A DNA stretch of 64,000 nucleotides, from assembly GCA_949287925.1 (NCBI GenBank), contig CASEIR010000006.1, positions 1-64,000 on the forward strand, in the 5' to 3' direction. Every line of letters begins with the position of its first letter. The stretch's first letter is position 1. Source of the DNA: an uncultured Lachnospiraceae bacterium. GTDB taxonomy: Bacteria; Bacillota; Clostridia; Lachnospirales; Lachnospiraceae. Positions 1 through 10,363 of this stretch are shown in pieces. The notes under the pieces were generated by a model. That model was not told where the DNA came from. It was given only the letters and a program-made list of their open reading frames with translations, and ran no database searches. The position numbers were made by a program, and so were the translations under genes.

Positions 1-130
1 AAAACATCTTAATAGAAATTTGAATTTTGGCAGTCAGCCCATAAAATCCAGGAAAAGATTATTTCATGGCATAGCAAAGCTGACGTAAGTCCAAAACCTA
101 CGCTGCAATGGCTATATAGGAATAACGATA

Positions 131-1432
131 TCAGGCAATCCGCTTTATGGATTTTAATTTCCTGTATGACTGGTCTGCCTGCGTAGTGACGGCGGCAACG
201 GCAACAGCCAGCAGACTGATATGTGCAAGGGTGTTGAGGTTTGTGACAGATGCCTGATTCCGTACCCACATACGTTCCTGCCCGGTGTTTTTAAAGCGGG
301 AATTGTATCGTTCGCATTCAGTCCGTAGAGAATAGGTGTTTTTGAAATATTGACTGTCACGGTCAATGGAGAGTCTTAAATCATCAGGAACTGTGATGTA
401 TTTCGTACAGCCGCGATGCTTCTTTCCATTATAGAAGTTTTTATGATGGCAGGGACAGACCTCGTTTTTGGAATTTTTCAGTGGGCAGCAGAATTTTTGA
501 CGTGTACGCCCGTTGTCGGAAAATTTGCCGTCTTTCCACATGGCAAGACCTGCTTCACAGACAGGGTTCCCCTGTGGGAGCAGCTTCGGATTTTTGGTAT
601 TACGTTTATTTAAAGGAATGATACATTCCCCATTGTAAAGCTGGCTGATCTGATTATAAATGTTTTTGACATCATAGCCTTTATCAGCGAGGAAGGTACA
701 TTCCGTAATGGGAAGAAATCGATGGGTATCTGCCAGGATATCGAGGGCGACAGAGGAATCAGCAGCTTCGGCAGTGGTAGTGATTTCGTAAATGGGAAGC
801 CCTGAAATACAGTCCACAAGGACATGGTTTTTGTAGCCCCAATAGAATTCGTATTTTTTCTCATTGGTTTGGTTGGAAGCGGTATGTACACCGAGTTTAC
901 AGTCAGCATCGGCGGTTGGCTGATGATCCGGCTTGAATTTATTTGATACAAAGGATTTCGGATTATTTTGGGAAGTATTTGCGGAAATCGGGGTGGAATC
1001 CAAACCGATAAATGAGGTATCAACAATTCCCTTCTCGGCGAGAAGCAATACCTGCGATTCCATGATGGCGGAAAGAAGATCATTGTCAAAGTTTTTGAGG
1101 AAGCGGTCAAAAGTCCAATAAGAAGGCAGTGGTCTTGAGATATCAAAACCACAGTAATGAGCAATGAGAAGGTTGTTGTTGAGATAGTCAACAAGATCAG
1201 AAATCATAGAGAAACCTTCGCATTTCATGACAATGAAAGAGCAGATCAAGGCGTGGTTGGAAAATCCTTTCCGTCCGGTTTTTGGGAATTCCGGAATAAA
1301 GGAAAGATCCAGGTTGAGGAAAAGGAAATCATAAAACTTAGCAACAGGTTGAGAAGTAAAAAGACGGATGTCCTGCAAAATTTCTTGACGATAGATAACA
1401 ATCAGCTCCTTTCGGTGAATTGATTTTGACAA
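131..1432 (-). mobile_element. DDE transposase of an IS4/IS5/IS1182-like insertion sequence
   Basis: A 433-residue transposase that should cut and join the ends of its insertion sequence. The acidic catalytic residues probably lie in GLDSTPISAN (about residue 145), LADKGYD (about 250) and the C-terminal RTECERYNSRFK region (about 375), a layout typical of IS1182/IS4-like DDE enzymes. A Cys-rich stretch (CCPLKNSKNEVCPCH) lies between the last two. The reading frame appears complete and opens with TTG at 1432; no ATG with a good ribosome-binding site was found. I could not identify convincing terminal inverted repeats or a target duplication in the flanks, so element borders are unresolved and the left end may lie outside the window. 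The family assignment is approximate. Confidence 0.85.
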
Positions 1433-1466
1433 CTTAATGATACCATTTGGAGCTGATTGTTTCTAT
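1391..1466 (-). repeat. Inverted repeat around the transposase start
   Basis: Arms AACAATCAGCTCC (1397-1409) and GGAGCTGATTGTT (1449-1461) are perfect 13-mers, and with one extra base the match extends to about 18 bp (1391-1409 with 1449-1466). On the minus strand the distal arm carries the sequence AAAGGAG. The hairpin spans the presumed TTG start of the transposase, so it may limit transposase translation from readthrough transcripts, as is known for several insertion sequences. The function is inferred. Confidence 0.55.
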
Positions 1467-1572
1467 AAATTTGGAGTGATAAAGAGGTTTGCCATGCCTC
1501 GCAAACCCGCATAAATACTGGATGTGTGGAGTTTTGCCCATGGCTAAATACAGAAAAAAGGAGGTGATTTGT

Positions 1573-2652
1573 ATGAAAATCAAAGATGCAGAAAAGCTTA
1601 CGGGAATTCCTTCCGCCAATATTCGATTTTATGAAAAAGAAGGATTGCTTTTACCCGGGAGAAACTCACAGAATAATTACAGAGAATATGATGAGGAAAT
1701 CATTGAACGTCTGAATCAGATTAAAATCTTCCGGGCTTTGGGAATTCCTGTTGAAGACATTAAAATGATCTTTCATAATAAGAGATCTGTTGAATCTGTG
1801 ATTCAGGATCGTCTGAATACAATCAATGCTGAGGAGATACAGTTGAAGGAAATACGGGCTGTCTGTGAAAGAATTCTCCGGGACGGAGCTAAACTGGAAT
1901 CATTGGATGAATCTGTTTTTGAAGAAAGTGCGGACATATGGAGAAAACATTTGGGAGAGATCTTCGCATCGGAGATGGTAGAAGTCAACTTGTCTGTCAG
2001 ACAGATGCACCGCCATATGACAATATTATTAGTGGCCGGATATTTACTTCATCTGATCGTTACGCTTGTTTTTCTTAAATGCATGACTTTGAATCCTGCG
2101 TCCGGTGAAACATCCGGGATAGTCATCTGGTTTATGATTCTTTTGCTGGTTTTTGCAAGTATTGCAACTTATTGGTCAGGAAGTATAAAGGTTCACGCGA
2201 TGATTTTGGCTCTGGTATCTGTTTTCTGGCCTGTTTTACTGCAGATGGTTATCTATGAGCTGACGTATTTTGCATATATAAAACTTTATCGGGAGCTGGC
2301 CTTTGGCATCCCTTTGATCCAGATGTATCTGATTATTTATACGTTGTGTCTTTGGTGGATAAGTGAGAAAAGAGCAGACTGGATCAAAAAAGAATGGCAT
2401 ACAATGTTGCTTGCTGTGTCAGGTTCGGGAGTGTTGGGAATGATTTTAAAACTGAGTACGGGGAATGGCTTTCCGGTATTTGTAATGGCATTGATGAGCT
2501 CTCTTTATGTTGGAATCTATTGGACTTCTGTCATAAAGGATGTATATGTCTATAACAGATATTATGCGGTGGCATCTGTGAATCGGTTACTGAATCCTAT
2601 TGCTGTTATTTTCCATTACCGCGGCAGACATGCTACAACTCTGTGGAGATAA
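1573..2652 (+). CDS. MerR-family regulator with C-terminal membrane domain
   Basis: A 359-residue protein. Residues 1-70 form a MerR-type winged helix (KIKDAEKLTGIPSANIRFYE, then a wing with REYDEE). A predicted helical linker covers about 75-125. From about residue 148 to the C-terminus there are roughly six hydrophobic segments, so the regulator is probably membrane-bound. Typical MerR proteins instead carry a short soluble effector domain. The start was chosen at 1573 because GGAGGTGATTTGT precedes it at ideal spacing; an in-frame extension from 1489 has no such site. It follows the transposase gene, is divergently oriented from it, and ends at a convergent terminator. Its ligand and targets are unknown. 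Confidence 0.8.
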   Translation: MKIKDAEKLTGIPSANIRFYEKEGLLLPGRNSQNNYREYDEEIIERLNQIKIFRALGIPVEDIKMIFHNKRSVESVIQDRLNTINAEEIQLKEIRAVCERILRDGAKLESLDESVFEESADIWRKHLGEIFASEMVEVNLSVRQMHRHMTILLVAGYLLHLIVTLVFLKCMTLNPASGETSGIVIWFMILLLVFASIATYWSGSIKVHAMILALVSVFWPVLLQMVIYELTYFAYIKLYRELAFGIPLIQMYLIIYTLCLWWISEKRADWIKKEWHTMLLAVSGSGVLGMILKLSTGNGFPVFVMALMSSLYVGIYWTSVIKDVYVYNRYYAVASVNRLLNPIAVIFHYRGRHATTLWR

Positions 2653-2660
2653 GAAAGATC

Positions 2661-2722
2661 CAACGTAAAAAACCTTACTGTATACTTACAACGTGCTACA
2701 GTAAGGTTTTTACGTTGTTATA
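2661..2722. terminator. Bidirectional rho-independent terminator
   Basis: Arms CAACGTAAAAAACCTTACTGTA (2661-2682, shown here in part by its ends) and TACAGTAAGGTTTTTACGTTG (2697-2717) pair along about 21 bp with one bulge. It lies between the convergent MerR-like gene and the activase gene, so it probably stops both. Confidence 0.8.
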
Positions 2723-2723
2723 T

Positions 2724-5700
2724 TTATTGTCCGGCTTTTGCAAGATTTTTATTTGCAGTAGAGAGCATCAGTTTGATCCGGTTCAGCTGATTTACTTCGC
2801 TGGCGCCCGGATCGAAGTCGATTGCCACAATATTGGATTCTGGATACCGTCTGCGAAGTTCTTTGATGACGCCTTTTCCCACTACGTGGTTGGGCAGGCA
2901 GGCGAACGGCTGTGTGCACACGATATTCGGAGCGCCATTGTGGATCAGCTCCAGCATCTCGCCGGTCAGGAACCAGCCCTCGCCGGTCTGATTGCCAAGA
3001 GACACGATTTCTGAAGCCATGCGGCCGAGTTCTTTGATGTCGGCTGGCGGATTGAAATGTCTGCTCTCTTGGAACGCTTTGGTTGCAGGTGCCCGGAACC
3101 ATTCCAGTGCTTTGATTCCCAGATTTCCCATGGTCGCTTTTGATTTTTTCATACCCAGATGGGACACCTTGAAATTCTGGTTGTGGAAGGAGTAGAGCAG
3201 AAAGTCCAGAAGATCCGGCACTACGGCCTCCGCACCTTCGCTTTCCAGCAAGTCTACCAGATAGTTATTGGCTGCCGGAAGGAATTTTACCAGAATCTCA
3301 CCAACCACGCCGACTCTTGGCTTTTTGATATCCAGAAGTTCAATATTGTTGTCAAAATCTGAGATAATTTCTTTGCATAGTTTTTTAAACCTAGTTCTGG
3401 AAGGATATTTCTGGGCAACAAATTCTGAGCATACCTTTTTCCATTTTTGATGCATGGCATTGGTGGAGCCGGGAACTGCCTCGTAAGGACGGATCCGGTA
3501 TACACATTTCATGAAAATGTCTCCGAAAACCGCTGCGTACATACTGCGCAGGACCAGACCGGGAGTCAGCTTGAATCCCGGATTTCCTTCCAATCCGCTT
3601 AGGTTGAGAGAAATAACCGGAATATGTGCGTATCCGGCTTTTTTCAATGCGCGTCGGATAAATCCGATGTAGTTGGAAGCACGGCAACCGCCTCCGGTTT
3701 GGCTGATGATTACCGCGATTTTATTGGTATCATATTTTCCGGACAGAATGGCGTCCATAATCTGGCCGACAACCATCAAAGAAGGATAGCAGGCGTCGTT
3801 GTTGACGTATTTCAGCCCCACATCGACGGCCTGTTTGTTGTCGTTAGGCAAAACCTCAATGTGATAGCCGGAAGCCGCAAACGCTGGTTCCAGAAGCTCA
3901 AAGTGAATGGGTGACATCTGTGGACATAAGATGGTATAGTTCTTGCGCATCTCCTCGGTAAACACAACTTTTTCAATAGCAGAAGAATGGATCTGCCGTT
4001 CCCTTCCGCGTTTTTCTCTTACACGGATGGCTGCCAGGAGAGATCTTACACGGATCCTGGCTGCTCCAAGGTTGTTTACCTCGTCAATTTTCAGAGAGGT
4101 GTATATCTTATCCGAACCGTTCAAAATATCTGCTACCTGATCGGTAGTGACTGCGTCCAGACCGCACCCGAAAGAATTCAGCTGGATCAGATCCAGATTG
4201 TCAGTCGTTTTTACATAATTAGCCGCTGCGTACAGACGGGAATGGTACATCCACTGATCCATTACATTCAGCGGACGCTCTACCGGATGAAGATGGGAGA
4301 TGGAGTCCTCTGTCAATACGGCAATATTATAGGAATTGATCATCTCCGGCAGTCCGTGGTTGACCTCTGGATCGATATGATAGGGGCGTCCGGCAAGGAC
4401 GATGCCCCGATTCCCGGTTTCCTTCAGGAACTGAAGTGTTTCTTCTCCCTTTTTGCGCATGTCTTCCCGGCAGGAAGCCAGTTCCATCCAAGCTTTATGT
4501 ACAGCTGTTTTGATTTCGTCTGCAGGAATGGCAAATTTATCCGACAGTTCGTCGATCAGTCGGTAAGAAATGGTTTCCTCGCTCTGGAAAGAAAGGAACG
4601 GATGAATAAAATCCACCTCATTGTTTACAATCGCATCAATATTATTCTTGATGTTTTCCGGATAGGAGGTTACGATTGGACAGTTGTAATGATTATTTGC
4701 ATCCTCAAATTCGTTCCGCTCATAAGGAATGCTGGGGTAGAAGATATGCTCTATGCCCTGGTTAATCAACCATTGTACATGTCCGTGAGCTAGTTTTGCC
4801 GGATAACATTCAGATTCACTCGGAATGGATTCGATTCCCAGTTCATAGATCTTCCGTGTAGATGCTGGTGATAATACTACACGGAAGCCCAGCGTATGGA
4901 AAAACGTGAACCAGAACGGATAGTTCTCATACATGTTCAGAACACGCGGAATTCCCATGGTTCCTCTGGATGCGTCTGCTTCGGACAACGGTTCGTAATT
5001 GAAATAGCGATTGAATTTATATTCAAATAAATTAGGCAACTTGTTTGTAGATTTTTCCTTACCAAGACCACGTTCGCAACGGTTTCCGGTGATGAATTTA
5101 CGGTTGCCGCTGAAATGATTAATGGTCAGCCTGCAGTTATTGGTACATCCGCGGCATTTGGTCATGGTAGTGGAGTATTCCAAGGATTCAATCTCGTCGA
5201 TAGGCAGCATAGTAGTGCCTTCACATTCCACATAACGCTCCCGGGCAATCAAAGCAGCGCCGAACGCACCCATGATACCGGCAATATCCGGACGTATCAC
5301 TTCACAGTCTGCGATTTTTTCCAGACTGCGTAAAACCGCGTTGTTATAAAATGTGCCTCCCTGTACAACGATGTGTCTGCCAAGTTCAGATGCGTCGGAT
5401 ACCTTGATGACTTTGAATAAAGCATTTTTAATTACAGAATAGGCAAGGCCGGCAGAAATATCTGCAACAGAAGCACCTTCTTTTTGTGCCTGTTTTACCT
5501 TGGAATTCATAAAAACAGTGCATCGGGTTCCAAGATCGATGGGATGATTGGCGAACAATGCTTCGTGTGCAAAATCTTCGACAGTATAATTGAGAGATTT
5601 GGCAAATGTCTCGATGAAAGACCCGCAGCCAGATGAACATGCTTCGTTCAGCTGGACGCTGTCAACAGTCTGGTTTTTAATCTTAATGCATTTCATGTCC

Positions 5701-6977
5701 TGACCGCCGATATCCAGGATACAGTCTACATCCGGTTCAAAAAAGGAAGCTGCATAATAGTGGGAAACGGTTTCTACTTCGCCTTCGTCAAGAAGAAGGG
5801 CAGCTTTGATCAGGGCCTCGCCGTAACCGGTGGAGCAAGAGTGGACAATTTCCACTTTTTCAGGCAATTTGCTGTATATATCCTTAATTGCCTGGATGGT
5901 AGTTCCCAGAGGATCCCCCTCGTTGTTGTGATAGAAAGAATATAAAAGTGTACCGTCTTCACCCACCAAGGCAGCCTTGGTAGTGGTGGATCCTGCATCG
6001 ACTCCTAAGAATGCCTTACCCTGATAGGATGCCAGATCCTTGATAGGGACCTGGTGTCTGGCATGGCGTTCCTGAAAAGCCTGATAATCCGCTTCGCTTG
6101 AAAAGAGCGGTTCCATACGGTCCACTTCAAATTCCATTTTGATTTTGCCTTCCAGGCGGTTTTGAAGTTCCCGGAGCGACACGTCCAGATCCTTCTTTGA
6201 ATTCATGGCAGAGCCGATAGCGGCAAAAAGATGGGAATGGGTCGGCGCGATGGTGTGTTCGTCATCCAGATTTAAGGTCCGCACAAAAGCCTCCCGGAGT
6301 TCGGAAAGAAAGTGTAAAGGGCCGCCCAGAAAAGCGACATGTCCGCGGATCGGTTTTCCACAGGCCAGGCCGCTGATGGTCTGATTAACCACTGCCTGGA
6401 AAATAGAAGCGGCCAGGTCTTCTTTGGACGCTCCGTCATTGATCAGCGGCTGAATATCGGATTTCGCGAATACACCGCATCGGGCAGCAATAGAATACAG
6501 CGCTTTATAGTTTTTTGCATATTTATTCAATCCAGAGGCGTCCGTCTGAAGAAGAGAGGCCATCTGATCGATGAAAGAGCCCGTGCCTCCTGCACAGACG
6601 CCATTCATACGCTGTTCCACGTTTCCGCCTTCGAAATAGATAATTTTCGCATCTTCTCCGCCCAGCTCAATGGCAACATCTGTCTGGGGGGCATAATCCT
6701 GCAAAGCAGTAGATACGGCAATTACTTCTTGTACGAAAGGAATCCCCAGATGTTTTGCAAGGGTAAGGCCTCCGGAACCAGTGATGACCGGCGAGGCATG
6801 GATAGCGCCAAGTTTGTATACAGCCCGGCCCAGCAGATCGGATAATGTTTCCTGAATATTTGCAAAATGTCTTTCATAATCGGAAAAGATCACTTCGCCG
6901 TCGATGTCTAAAACCGCTATTTTTACTGTGGTTGAGCCGATATCAATTCCCAATGTGTATTGTTCTTTTTGACTCAT
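2724..6977 (-). CDS. Acyl-CoA dehydratase activase-related protein (BcrAD/BadFG + DUF2229 type)
   Basis: A 1417-residue protein of the long 2-hydroxyacyl-CoA dehydratase activase-like family. Two ASKHA ATPase modules are visible: [14 protein letters not shown] near residue 11, and [14 protein letters not shown] near 340. Each is followed by an iron-sulfur-type Cys motif, [10 protein letters not shown] (Cys about 128) and [11 protein letters not shown] further cluster, [10 protein letters not shown], opens the DUF2229-like region, and the C-terminal part resembles dehydratase subunits ([20 protein letters not shown]). Short family members drive ATP-dependent electron transfer to radical-type dehydratases; the role of this long form is not established. 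The start at 6977 has AAGGAG 11 bases upstream. No dehydratase subunit genes lie next to it. Confidence 0.85.
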   Translation of the reverse strand: MSQKEQYTLGIDIGSTTVKIAVLDIDGEVIFSDYERHFANIQETLSDLLGRAVYKLGAIHASPVITGSGGLTLAKHLGIPFVQEVIAVSTALQDYAPQTDVAIELGGEDAKIIYFEGGNVEQRMNGVCAGGTGSFIDQMASLLQTDASGLNKYAKNYKALYSIAARCGVFAKSDIQPLINDGASKEDLAASIFQAVVNQTISGLACGKPIRGHVAFLGGPLHFLSELREAFVRTLNLDDEHTIAPTHSHLFAAIGSAMNSKKDLDVSLRELQNRLEGKIKMEFEVDRMEPLFSSEADYQAFQERHARHQVPIKDLASYQGKAFLGVDAGSTTTKAALVGEDGTLLYSFYHNNEGDPLGTTIQAIKDIYSKLPEKVEIVHSCSTGYGEALIKAALLLDEGEVETVSHYYAASFFEPDVDCILDIGGQDMKCIKIKNQTVDSVQLNEACSSGCGSFIETFAKSLNYTVEDFAHEALFANHPIDLGTRCTVFMNSKVKQAQKEGASVADISAGLAYSVIKNALFKVIKVSDASELGRHIVVQGGTFYNNAVLRSLEKIADCEVIRPDIAGIMGAFGAALIARERYVECEGTTMLPIDEIESLEYSTTMTKCRGCTNNCRLTINHFSGNRKFITGNRCERGLGKEKSTNKLPNLFEYKFNRYFNYEPLSEADASRGTMGIPRVLNMYENYPFWFTFFHTLGFRVVLSPASTRKIYELGIESIPSESECYPAKLAHGHVQWLINQGIEHIFYPSIPYERNEFEDANNHYNCPIVTSYPENIKNNIDAIVNNEVDFIHPFLSFQSEETISYRLIDELSDKFAIPADEIKTAVHKAWMELASCREDMRKKGEETLQFLKETGNRGIVLAGRPYHIDPEVNHGLPEMINSYNIAVLTEDSISHLHPVERPLNVMDQWMYHSRLYAAANYVKTTDNLDLIQLNSFGCGLDAVTTDQVADILNGSDKIYTSLKIDEVNNLGAARIRVRSLLAAIRVREKRGRERQIHSSAIEKVVFTEEMRKNYTILCPQMSPIHFELLEPAFAASGYHIEVLPNDNKQAVDVGLKYVNNDACYPSLMVVGQIMDAILSGKYDTNKIAVIISQTGGGCRASNYIGFIRRALKKAGYAHIPVISLNLSGLEGNPGFKLTPGLVLRSMYAAVFGDIFMKCVYRIRPYEAVPGSTNAMHQKWKKVCSEFVAQKYPSRTRFKKLCKEIISDFDNNIELLDIKKPRVGVVGEILVKFLPAANNYLVDLLESEGAEAVVPDLLDFLLYSFHNQNFKVSHLGMKKSKATMGNLGIKALEWFRAPATKAFQESRHFNPPADIKELGRMASEIVSLGNQTGEGWFLTGEMLELIHNGAPNIVCTQPFACLPNHVVGKGVIKELRRRYPESNIVAIDFDPGASEVNQLNRIKLMLSTANKNLAKAGQ

Positions 6978-7051
6978 ATTGTGTAACTCCTTATATTGTG
7001 ATCTGTTGTGTTTCTTCTTATTAAATGTGTTATCTTTCAACAACCTGTAAC

Positions 7052-7080
7052 ATTATACGACAAATTCATATAAATGACAA
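7052..7080 (-). promoter_or_regulatory. Promoter of the activase-like gene
   Basis: Read on the minus strand, TTGTCA (7075-7080) and TATAAT (7052-7057) are separated by 17 bases, about 75 bases upstream of the gene start. Confidence 0.65.
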
Positions 7081-7131
7081 TTCGAAAAATCAATATAAAT
7101 ATTAAAAACGTGTTAAACTTCATTGGCAGAA

Positions 7132-7160
7132 TTGACAAACAAGTGCTAAAACGTTAGAAT
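7132..7160 (+). promoter_or_regulatory. Sigma-A promoter for the rhomboid-like gene and pyk
   Basis: TTGACA (7132-7137), 17 bases, TAGAAT (7155-7160), just upstream of the gene that starts at 7198. Confidence 0.75.
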
Positions 7161-7197
7161 GTCTACAGTAAATGTTTAGTGATCAAGGAGACATCAA

Positions 7198-8055
7198 ATG
7201 AACTCATGGCTGGATAAATTGGAACGGAAGTTTGGAAGATATGCAATTCCAAACCTAATGTATTATTTGATTGTACTGTATGTGATCGGATTTGCGGTTT
7301 ATACCATCAATCCATTCTTTTATGTAAATTATCTGTCGCTGAATCCAGCGGCGATTCTTCATGGCCAGATCTGGAGGATTATCACATTTGCAGCTCTTCC
7401 TCCGTCTTCGAATTTGATCATATGCGCCATTCTTTTGTATGTCTATTATATGTTGGGAAGACAAATGGAAGCAATTATGGGCGCGTTTCGTTTTAATGTA
7501 TTTATATTCCAGGGACTGATTCTTCATGTGCTTTGCAGCATTCTTGTGTATGTTTGTACAGGCGGAAGCCTTATCATCGGCACGGATACACAGTTTTTGA
7601 TTCTGTCCATGTTTTTCCTTTTTGCCATGATGTTTCCGGATGCGCAGTTTATGCTGTATTTTGCGATCCCGGTGAAGGGGAAATGGCTGGCGTGGATTGA
7701 TGGCTTCTATTTTGCATATGCGATTTTGTCGCCTTTCCTTCCGTTTGGCGGAAGCGGAGGATGGTCCATGGCGCTGGGAGCGTTTGCATCGCTGTTGAAT
7801 CTGTGCCTTTTCTTCTTGTGTTCCAGAAATATGGCTGCGAGAAAGAATAAGAAACGGAAAAAGGAATATGAAGCTAAGATCCGGCAGGCTAGAAAGCCTT
7901 TGAACTATTATGAGAACGGCGCAAGACATAAATGCGCCGTATGTGGGCGTACCGAACTTGACAATCCCAATCTTGAATTCCGGTATTGCTCCAGATGCAA
8001 CGGTAATTATGAATATTGCCAGGATCATCTGTTTACACACACACATGTAAAATAG
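7198..8055 (+). CDS. Rhomboid-like membrane protein with C-terminal zinc-finger-like tail
   Basis: A 285-residue membrane protein with about six hydrophobic segments. GQIWRIITF (about residue 55) and the FAIPVKGKWLAW loop (about 160) resemble rhomboid-fold proteins. The GxSG serine-protease motif is not visible: the corresponding stretch reads LIIGTDTQF, so it is probably proteolytically inactive. The hydrophilic C-terminal tail holds KCAVCGR (about 240) and YCSRCNGNYEYC, a CxxC-x(n)-CxxC arrangement likely to bind zinc, ending with several His residues. GGAG precedes the ATG, and pyruvate kinase follows after 15 bases, suggesting co-transcription. Function unknown; the rhomboid link is by motif impression only. 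Confidence 0.7.
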   Translation: MNSWLDKLERKFGRYAIPNLMYYLIVLYVIGFAVYTINPFFYVNYLSLNPAAILHGQIWRIITFAALPPSSNLIICAILLYVYYMLGRQMEAIMGAFRFNVFIFQGLILHVLCSILVYVCTGGSLIIGTDTQFLILSMFFLFAMMFPDAQFMLYFAIPVKGKWLAWIDGFYFAYAILSPFLPFGGSGGWSMALGAFASLLNLCLFFLCSRNMAARKNKKRKKEYEAKIRQARKPLNYYENGARHKCAVCGRTELDNPNLEFRYCSRCNGNYEYCQDHLFTHTHVK

Positions 8056-8070
8056 TAAGGGAGATGTAGT

Positions 8071-9507
8071 ATGAAAAAGACGAAGATTATTTGTACGATG
8101 GGACCGGGAGTCGAGAGCGAGGACATGATCCGCAAGCTGATTCAAAATGGAATGGACATTGCCAGATTTAATTTTTCTCATGGAGACCATGCGGAGCAGA
8201 AGATGCGTATGGATATGGTGAAAAAGGTCCGCGACGAGGAAAAGAAACCGATCGCTATCCTGTTGGATACGAAAGGACCTGAGATTCGTACGGGGAAATT
8301 AAAAGACGGGAAAAAAATCCTGTTGAAAGAGGGGGAATTGTTCACACTGACTCCGGAAGAGGTGGAAGGGGATGATAAACGTGTCTCGATTACTTATGCC
8401 GGACTTTCAGAGGATGTTCAGGCTGGAAGTACGATCCTGATCGATGACGGCCTGATCGGGCTTCAGGTAAAAGAGAAGAAGGGAAATGAGATTGTATGTA
8501 AAATCATCAATGGCGGAGAACTGGGAGAACGCAAAGGTGTGAATGTTCCGAATGTTCCGGTAAGGTTACCTGCTATTACGGAGAAAGATAGAGAAGATAT
8601 TCGCTTTGGAGTGGAACAGAAAATTGATTTTATCGCTGCTTCCTTTGTGCGCAATGCAGAGTGCATTCTGGAGATCCGGGCTTACCTGAAGGAATTAGGA
8701 GCTCCCTATATTCCGATTATTGCAAAGATTGAAAATGCAGAAGGAATCAAGAACATAGAAGAAATTATCCGCTGCGCGGATGGGATTATGGTGGCCAGAG
8801 GCGATCTGGGCGTTGAAATTCCGGCGGAAGAAGTTCCTTATCTGCAGAAGATGATTATTCAGAAATGTAATGATAATTACAAGCCGGTTATTACCGCAAC
8901 TCAGATGCTTGATTCCATGATCCGCAATCCCCGTCCAACCAGGGCGGAGGTAACAGATGTCGCCACGGCAGTATATGACGGCACCGATGCGGTCATGCTG
9001 TCCGGAGAAACCGCTCAGGGGAAATATCCGATAGAAGCGCTTCAGATGATGGTACACATTGTAGAGAATACAGAAGAACATTTGGATTATGAGCAGATTA
9101 TGCGCAGGGCTGAAGAACAGCGGATGAAAAGCACATCCAGCGCATTGAGCCATGCTACGGTTACAACGGCCAACAATCTGAGAGCGAAATGTATTATAGC
9201 GCCGACTTTTTCAGGTGCAACAGCAAGGGTTGTGTCTAAATTCAAACCCAAAACAGAGATTATCGGTGTCACGCCTAATGAAGAGACCTTAAGAAGAATG
9301 CAGATTTATTGGGGGGTAAGACCGTTAAAGTCTATCGAATTCAGCACAACAGAGGACGTTTGCAACGGAGCTATCGAACTGGTTGTTGCAAAACAGCTGG
9401 CAGAATCCGGAGATATCATTGTCCTTACCGCAGGAATCCCTTCCCCGCATGCACAGGGGCAAAAAGAAGGCGTCAGCAATATTATGCGTATTGCAGTTGT
9501 GGAATAG
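8071..9507 (+). CDS. pyk: Pyruvate kinase
   Basis: Converts phosphoenolpyruvate and ADP to pyruvate and ATP in the last step of glycolysis. At 478 residues it has the core size and lacks the extra C-terminal PEP-utiliser domain seen in Bacillus enzymes. KKTKIICTMGPG opens the barrel, TKGPEIRTG lies near residue 70, and MVARGDLGVEIPAEEVP (about 240) is the conserved signature region. AAGGGAG precedes the ATG. It is followed by a clear terminator and probably shares a transcript with the rhomboid-like gene. Confidence 0.97.
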   Translation: MKKTKIICTMGPGVESEDMIRKLIQNGMDIARFNFSHGDHAEQKMRMDMVKKVRDEEKKPIAILLDTKGPEIRTGKLKDGKKILLKEGELFTLTPEEVEGDDKRVSITYAGLSEDVQAGSTILIDDGLIGLQVKEKKGNEIVCKIINGGELGERKGVNVPNVPVRLPAITEKDREDIRFGVEQKIDFIAASFVRNAECILEIRAYLKELGAPYIPIIAKIENAEGIKNIEEIIRCADGIMVARGDLGVEIPAEEVPYLQKMIIQKCNDNYKPVITATQMLDSMIRNPRPTRAEVTDVATAVYDGTDAVMLSGETAQGKYPIEALQMMVHIVENTEEHLDYEQIMRRAEEQRMKSTSSALSHATVTTANNLRAKCIIAPTFSGATARVVSKFKPKTEIIGVTPNEETLRRMQIYWGVRPLKSIEFSTTEDVCNGAIELVVAKQLAESGDIIVLTAGIPSPHAQGQKEGVSNIMRIAVVE

Positions 9508-9513
9508 AAGTTT

Positions 9514-9556
9514 AAAAAGGCATGTGAGATGTTTGGCATATCACATGCCTTTTTGA
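9514..9556 (+). terminator. Terminator of pyk
   Basis: AAAAAGGCATGTGA (9514-9527) pairs with TCACATGCCTTTTT (9541-9554); the T-run completes a standard rho-independent terminator. Confidence 0.85.
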
Positions 9557-9578
9557 TATATTTTTTCATTTAATTGTG

Positions 9579-9607
9579 TTGACATAAGATTGGTTTTGTT
9601 TTATAGT
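9579..9607 (+). promoter_or_regulatory. Promoter of the trmB-like/lysA operon
   Basis: TTGACA (9579-9584), 17 bases, TATAGT (9602-9607), followed by a GAGAGGCGGT ribosome-binding region before the ATG at 9644. Confidence 0.75.
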
Positions 9608-9643
9608 GTTCCTGAGTAATACTACTATTGAGAGGCGGTTGAT

Positions 9644-10363
9644 ATGGTGGAACGGACATCGTTTGTGGAGTATCTGATGGAGTTTGGCCTGACTAGGCAG
9701 GAAGCGACTATCTATCAGTGTCTTCTTGGAGAGGGGAAAGCAACCGGTTATGAGGTCTCAAAACTCACCGGAATATCAAGATCGAATGCGTATAACTCTC
9801 TGGCTAATATGACAGAAAAAGGAGCTGCCTGTCTGGTGGAAGAAGGGAATACCCGCAAGTATGTGCCGATGCCTCTTGATGAATTCTGCAAGAATCGGAT
9901 CCGCAGAATGGAAGAGGCTAAGCGCTGGCTTTCTGTACACGCGCCCATGGAAAAAACTCATGTGGAGGGATATATAACCATAGAAGGATCTACGAATATT
10001 CTGGACAAGATCCGGAACATATTATGTAAGGTTGAAAAAAGAGTATATATCAGTTGCACCAGAAATTACCTGCTTTTGTTAGTCCGTGAGATAGAGGAAC
10101 TGCAAAAGGCAAAGAAAAAGCTGGTGATCATAACGGATCATCCGGTTCATTTTGACGGTGCAAAAGTTTATGTGGGCAGCCCAAGAGGTATGCAGATCGG
10201 GATTATTGCAGATTCCAAATATGTGTTAACGGGTGAATATGGAGAAGGAAGTATGAATACTTGTCTGTATTCTGGTCAGAAAAATTTTGTAGAATTATAT
10301 AAGAATGCGCTTGCCAACGAAATCAAGCTGCTTTCAATACAGGAGGCTAAAGAAGTTTTATGA
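9644..10363 (+). CDS. TrmB-family transcriptional regulator
   Basis: A 239-residue regulator. Residues about 5-75 form a TrmB-type winged helix (FGLTRQEATIYQCLLGEG, then YEVSKLTGISRSNAYNSLANM). A short helical linker follows (about 85-110), then an effector domain of the phospholipase-D-like type found in TrmB proteins (ITIEGSTNILDKI onward). Its last codons overlap the start of the diaminopimelate decarboxylase gene (ATGA), so the two are translationally coupled and the regulator probably controls that gene or responds to its pathway. The ligand is not evident. Confidence 0.85.
   Translation: MVERTSFVEYLMEFGLTRQEATIYQCLLGEGKATGYEVSKLTGISRSNAYNSLANMTEKGAACLVEEGNTRKYVPMPLDEFCKNRIRRMEEAKRWLSVHAPMEKTHVEGYITIEGSTNILDKIRNILCKVEKRVYISCTRNYLLLLVREIEELQKAKKKLVIITDHPVHFDGAKVYVGSPRGMQIGIIADSKYVLTGEYGEGSMNTCLYSGQKNFVELYKNALANEIKLLSIQEAKEVL

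Noticed and set aside
1..130. Search for the left terminal inverted repeat of the insertion sequence
   Set aside because: Only short matches (for example TATAGAAA-like) to the right flank; not enough to set element ends.
610..1194. Second minus-strand frame of 194 codons inside the transposase, possible IS orfB
   Set aside because: It is fully inside the transposase frame with Ser/Pro/Leu-rich, non-family sequence.
3987..4793. Plus-strand frame of 268 codons inside the activase gene
   Set aside because: Antisense shadow of a clearly coding gene with conserved motifs.
7255..8190. Minus-strand frame of 311 codons over the rhomboid-like gene
   Set aside because: No domain sense, spans two plus-strand genes, and has no start signal.
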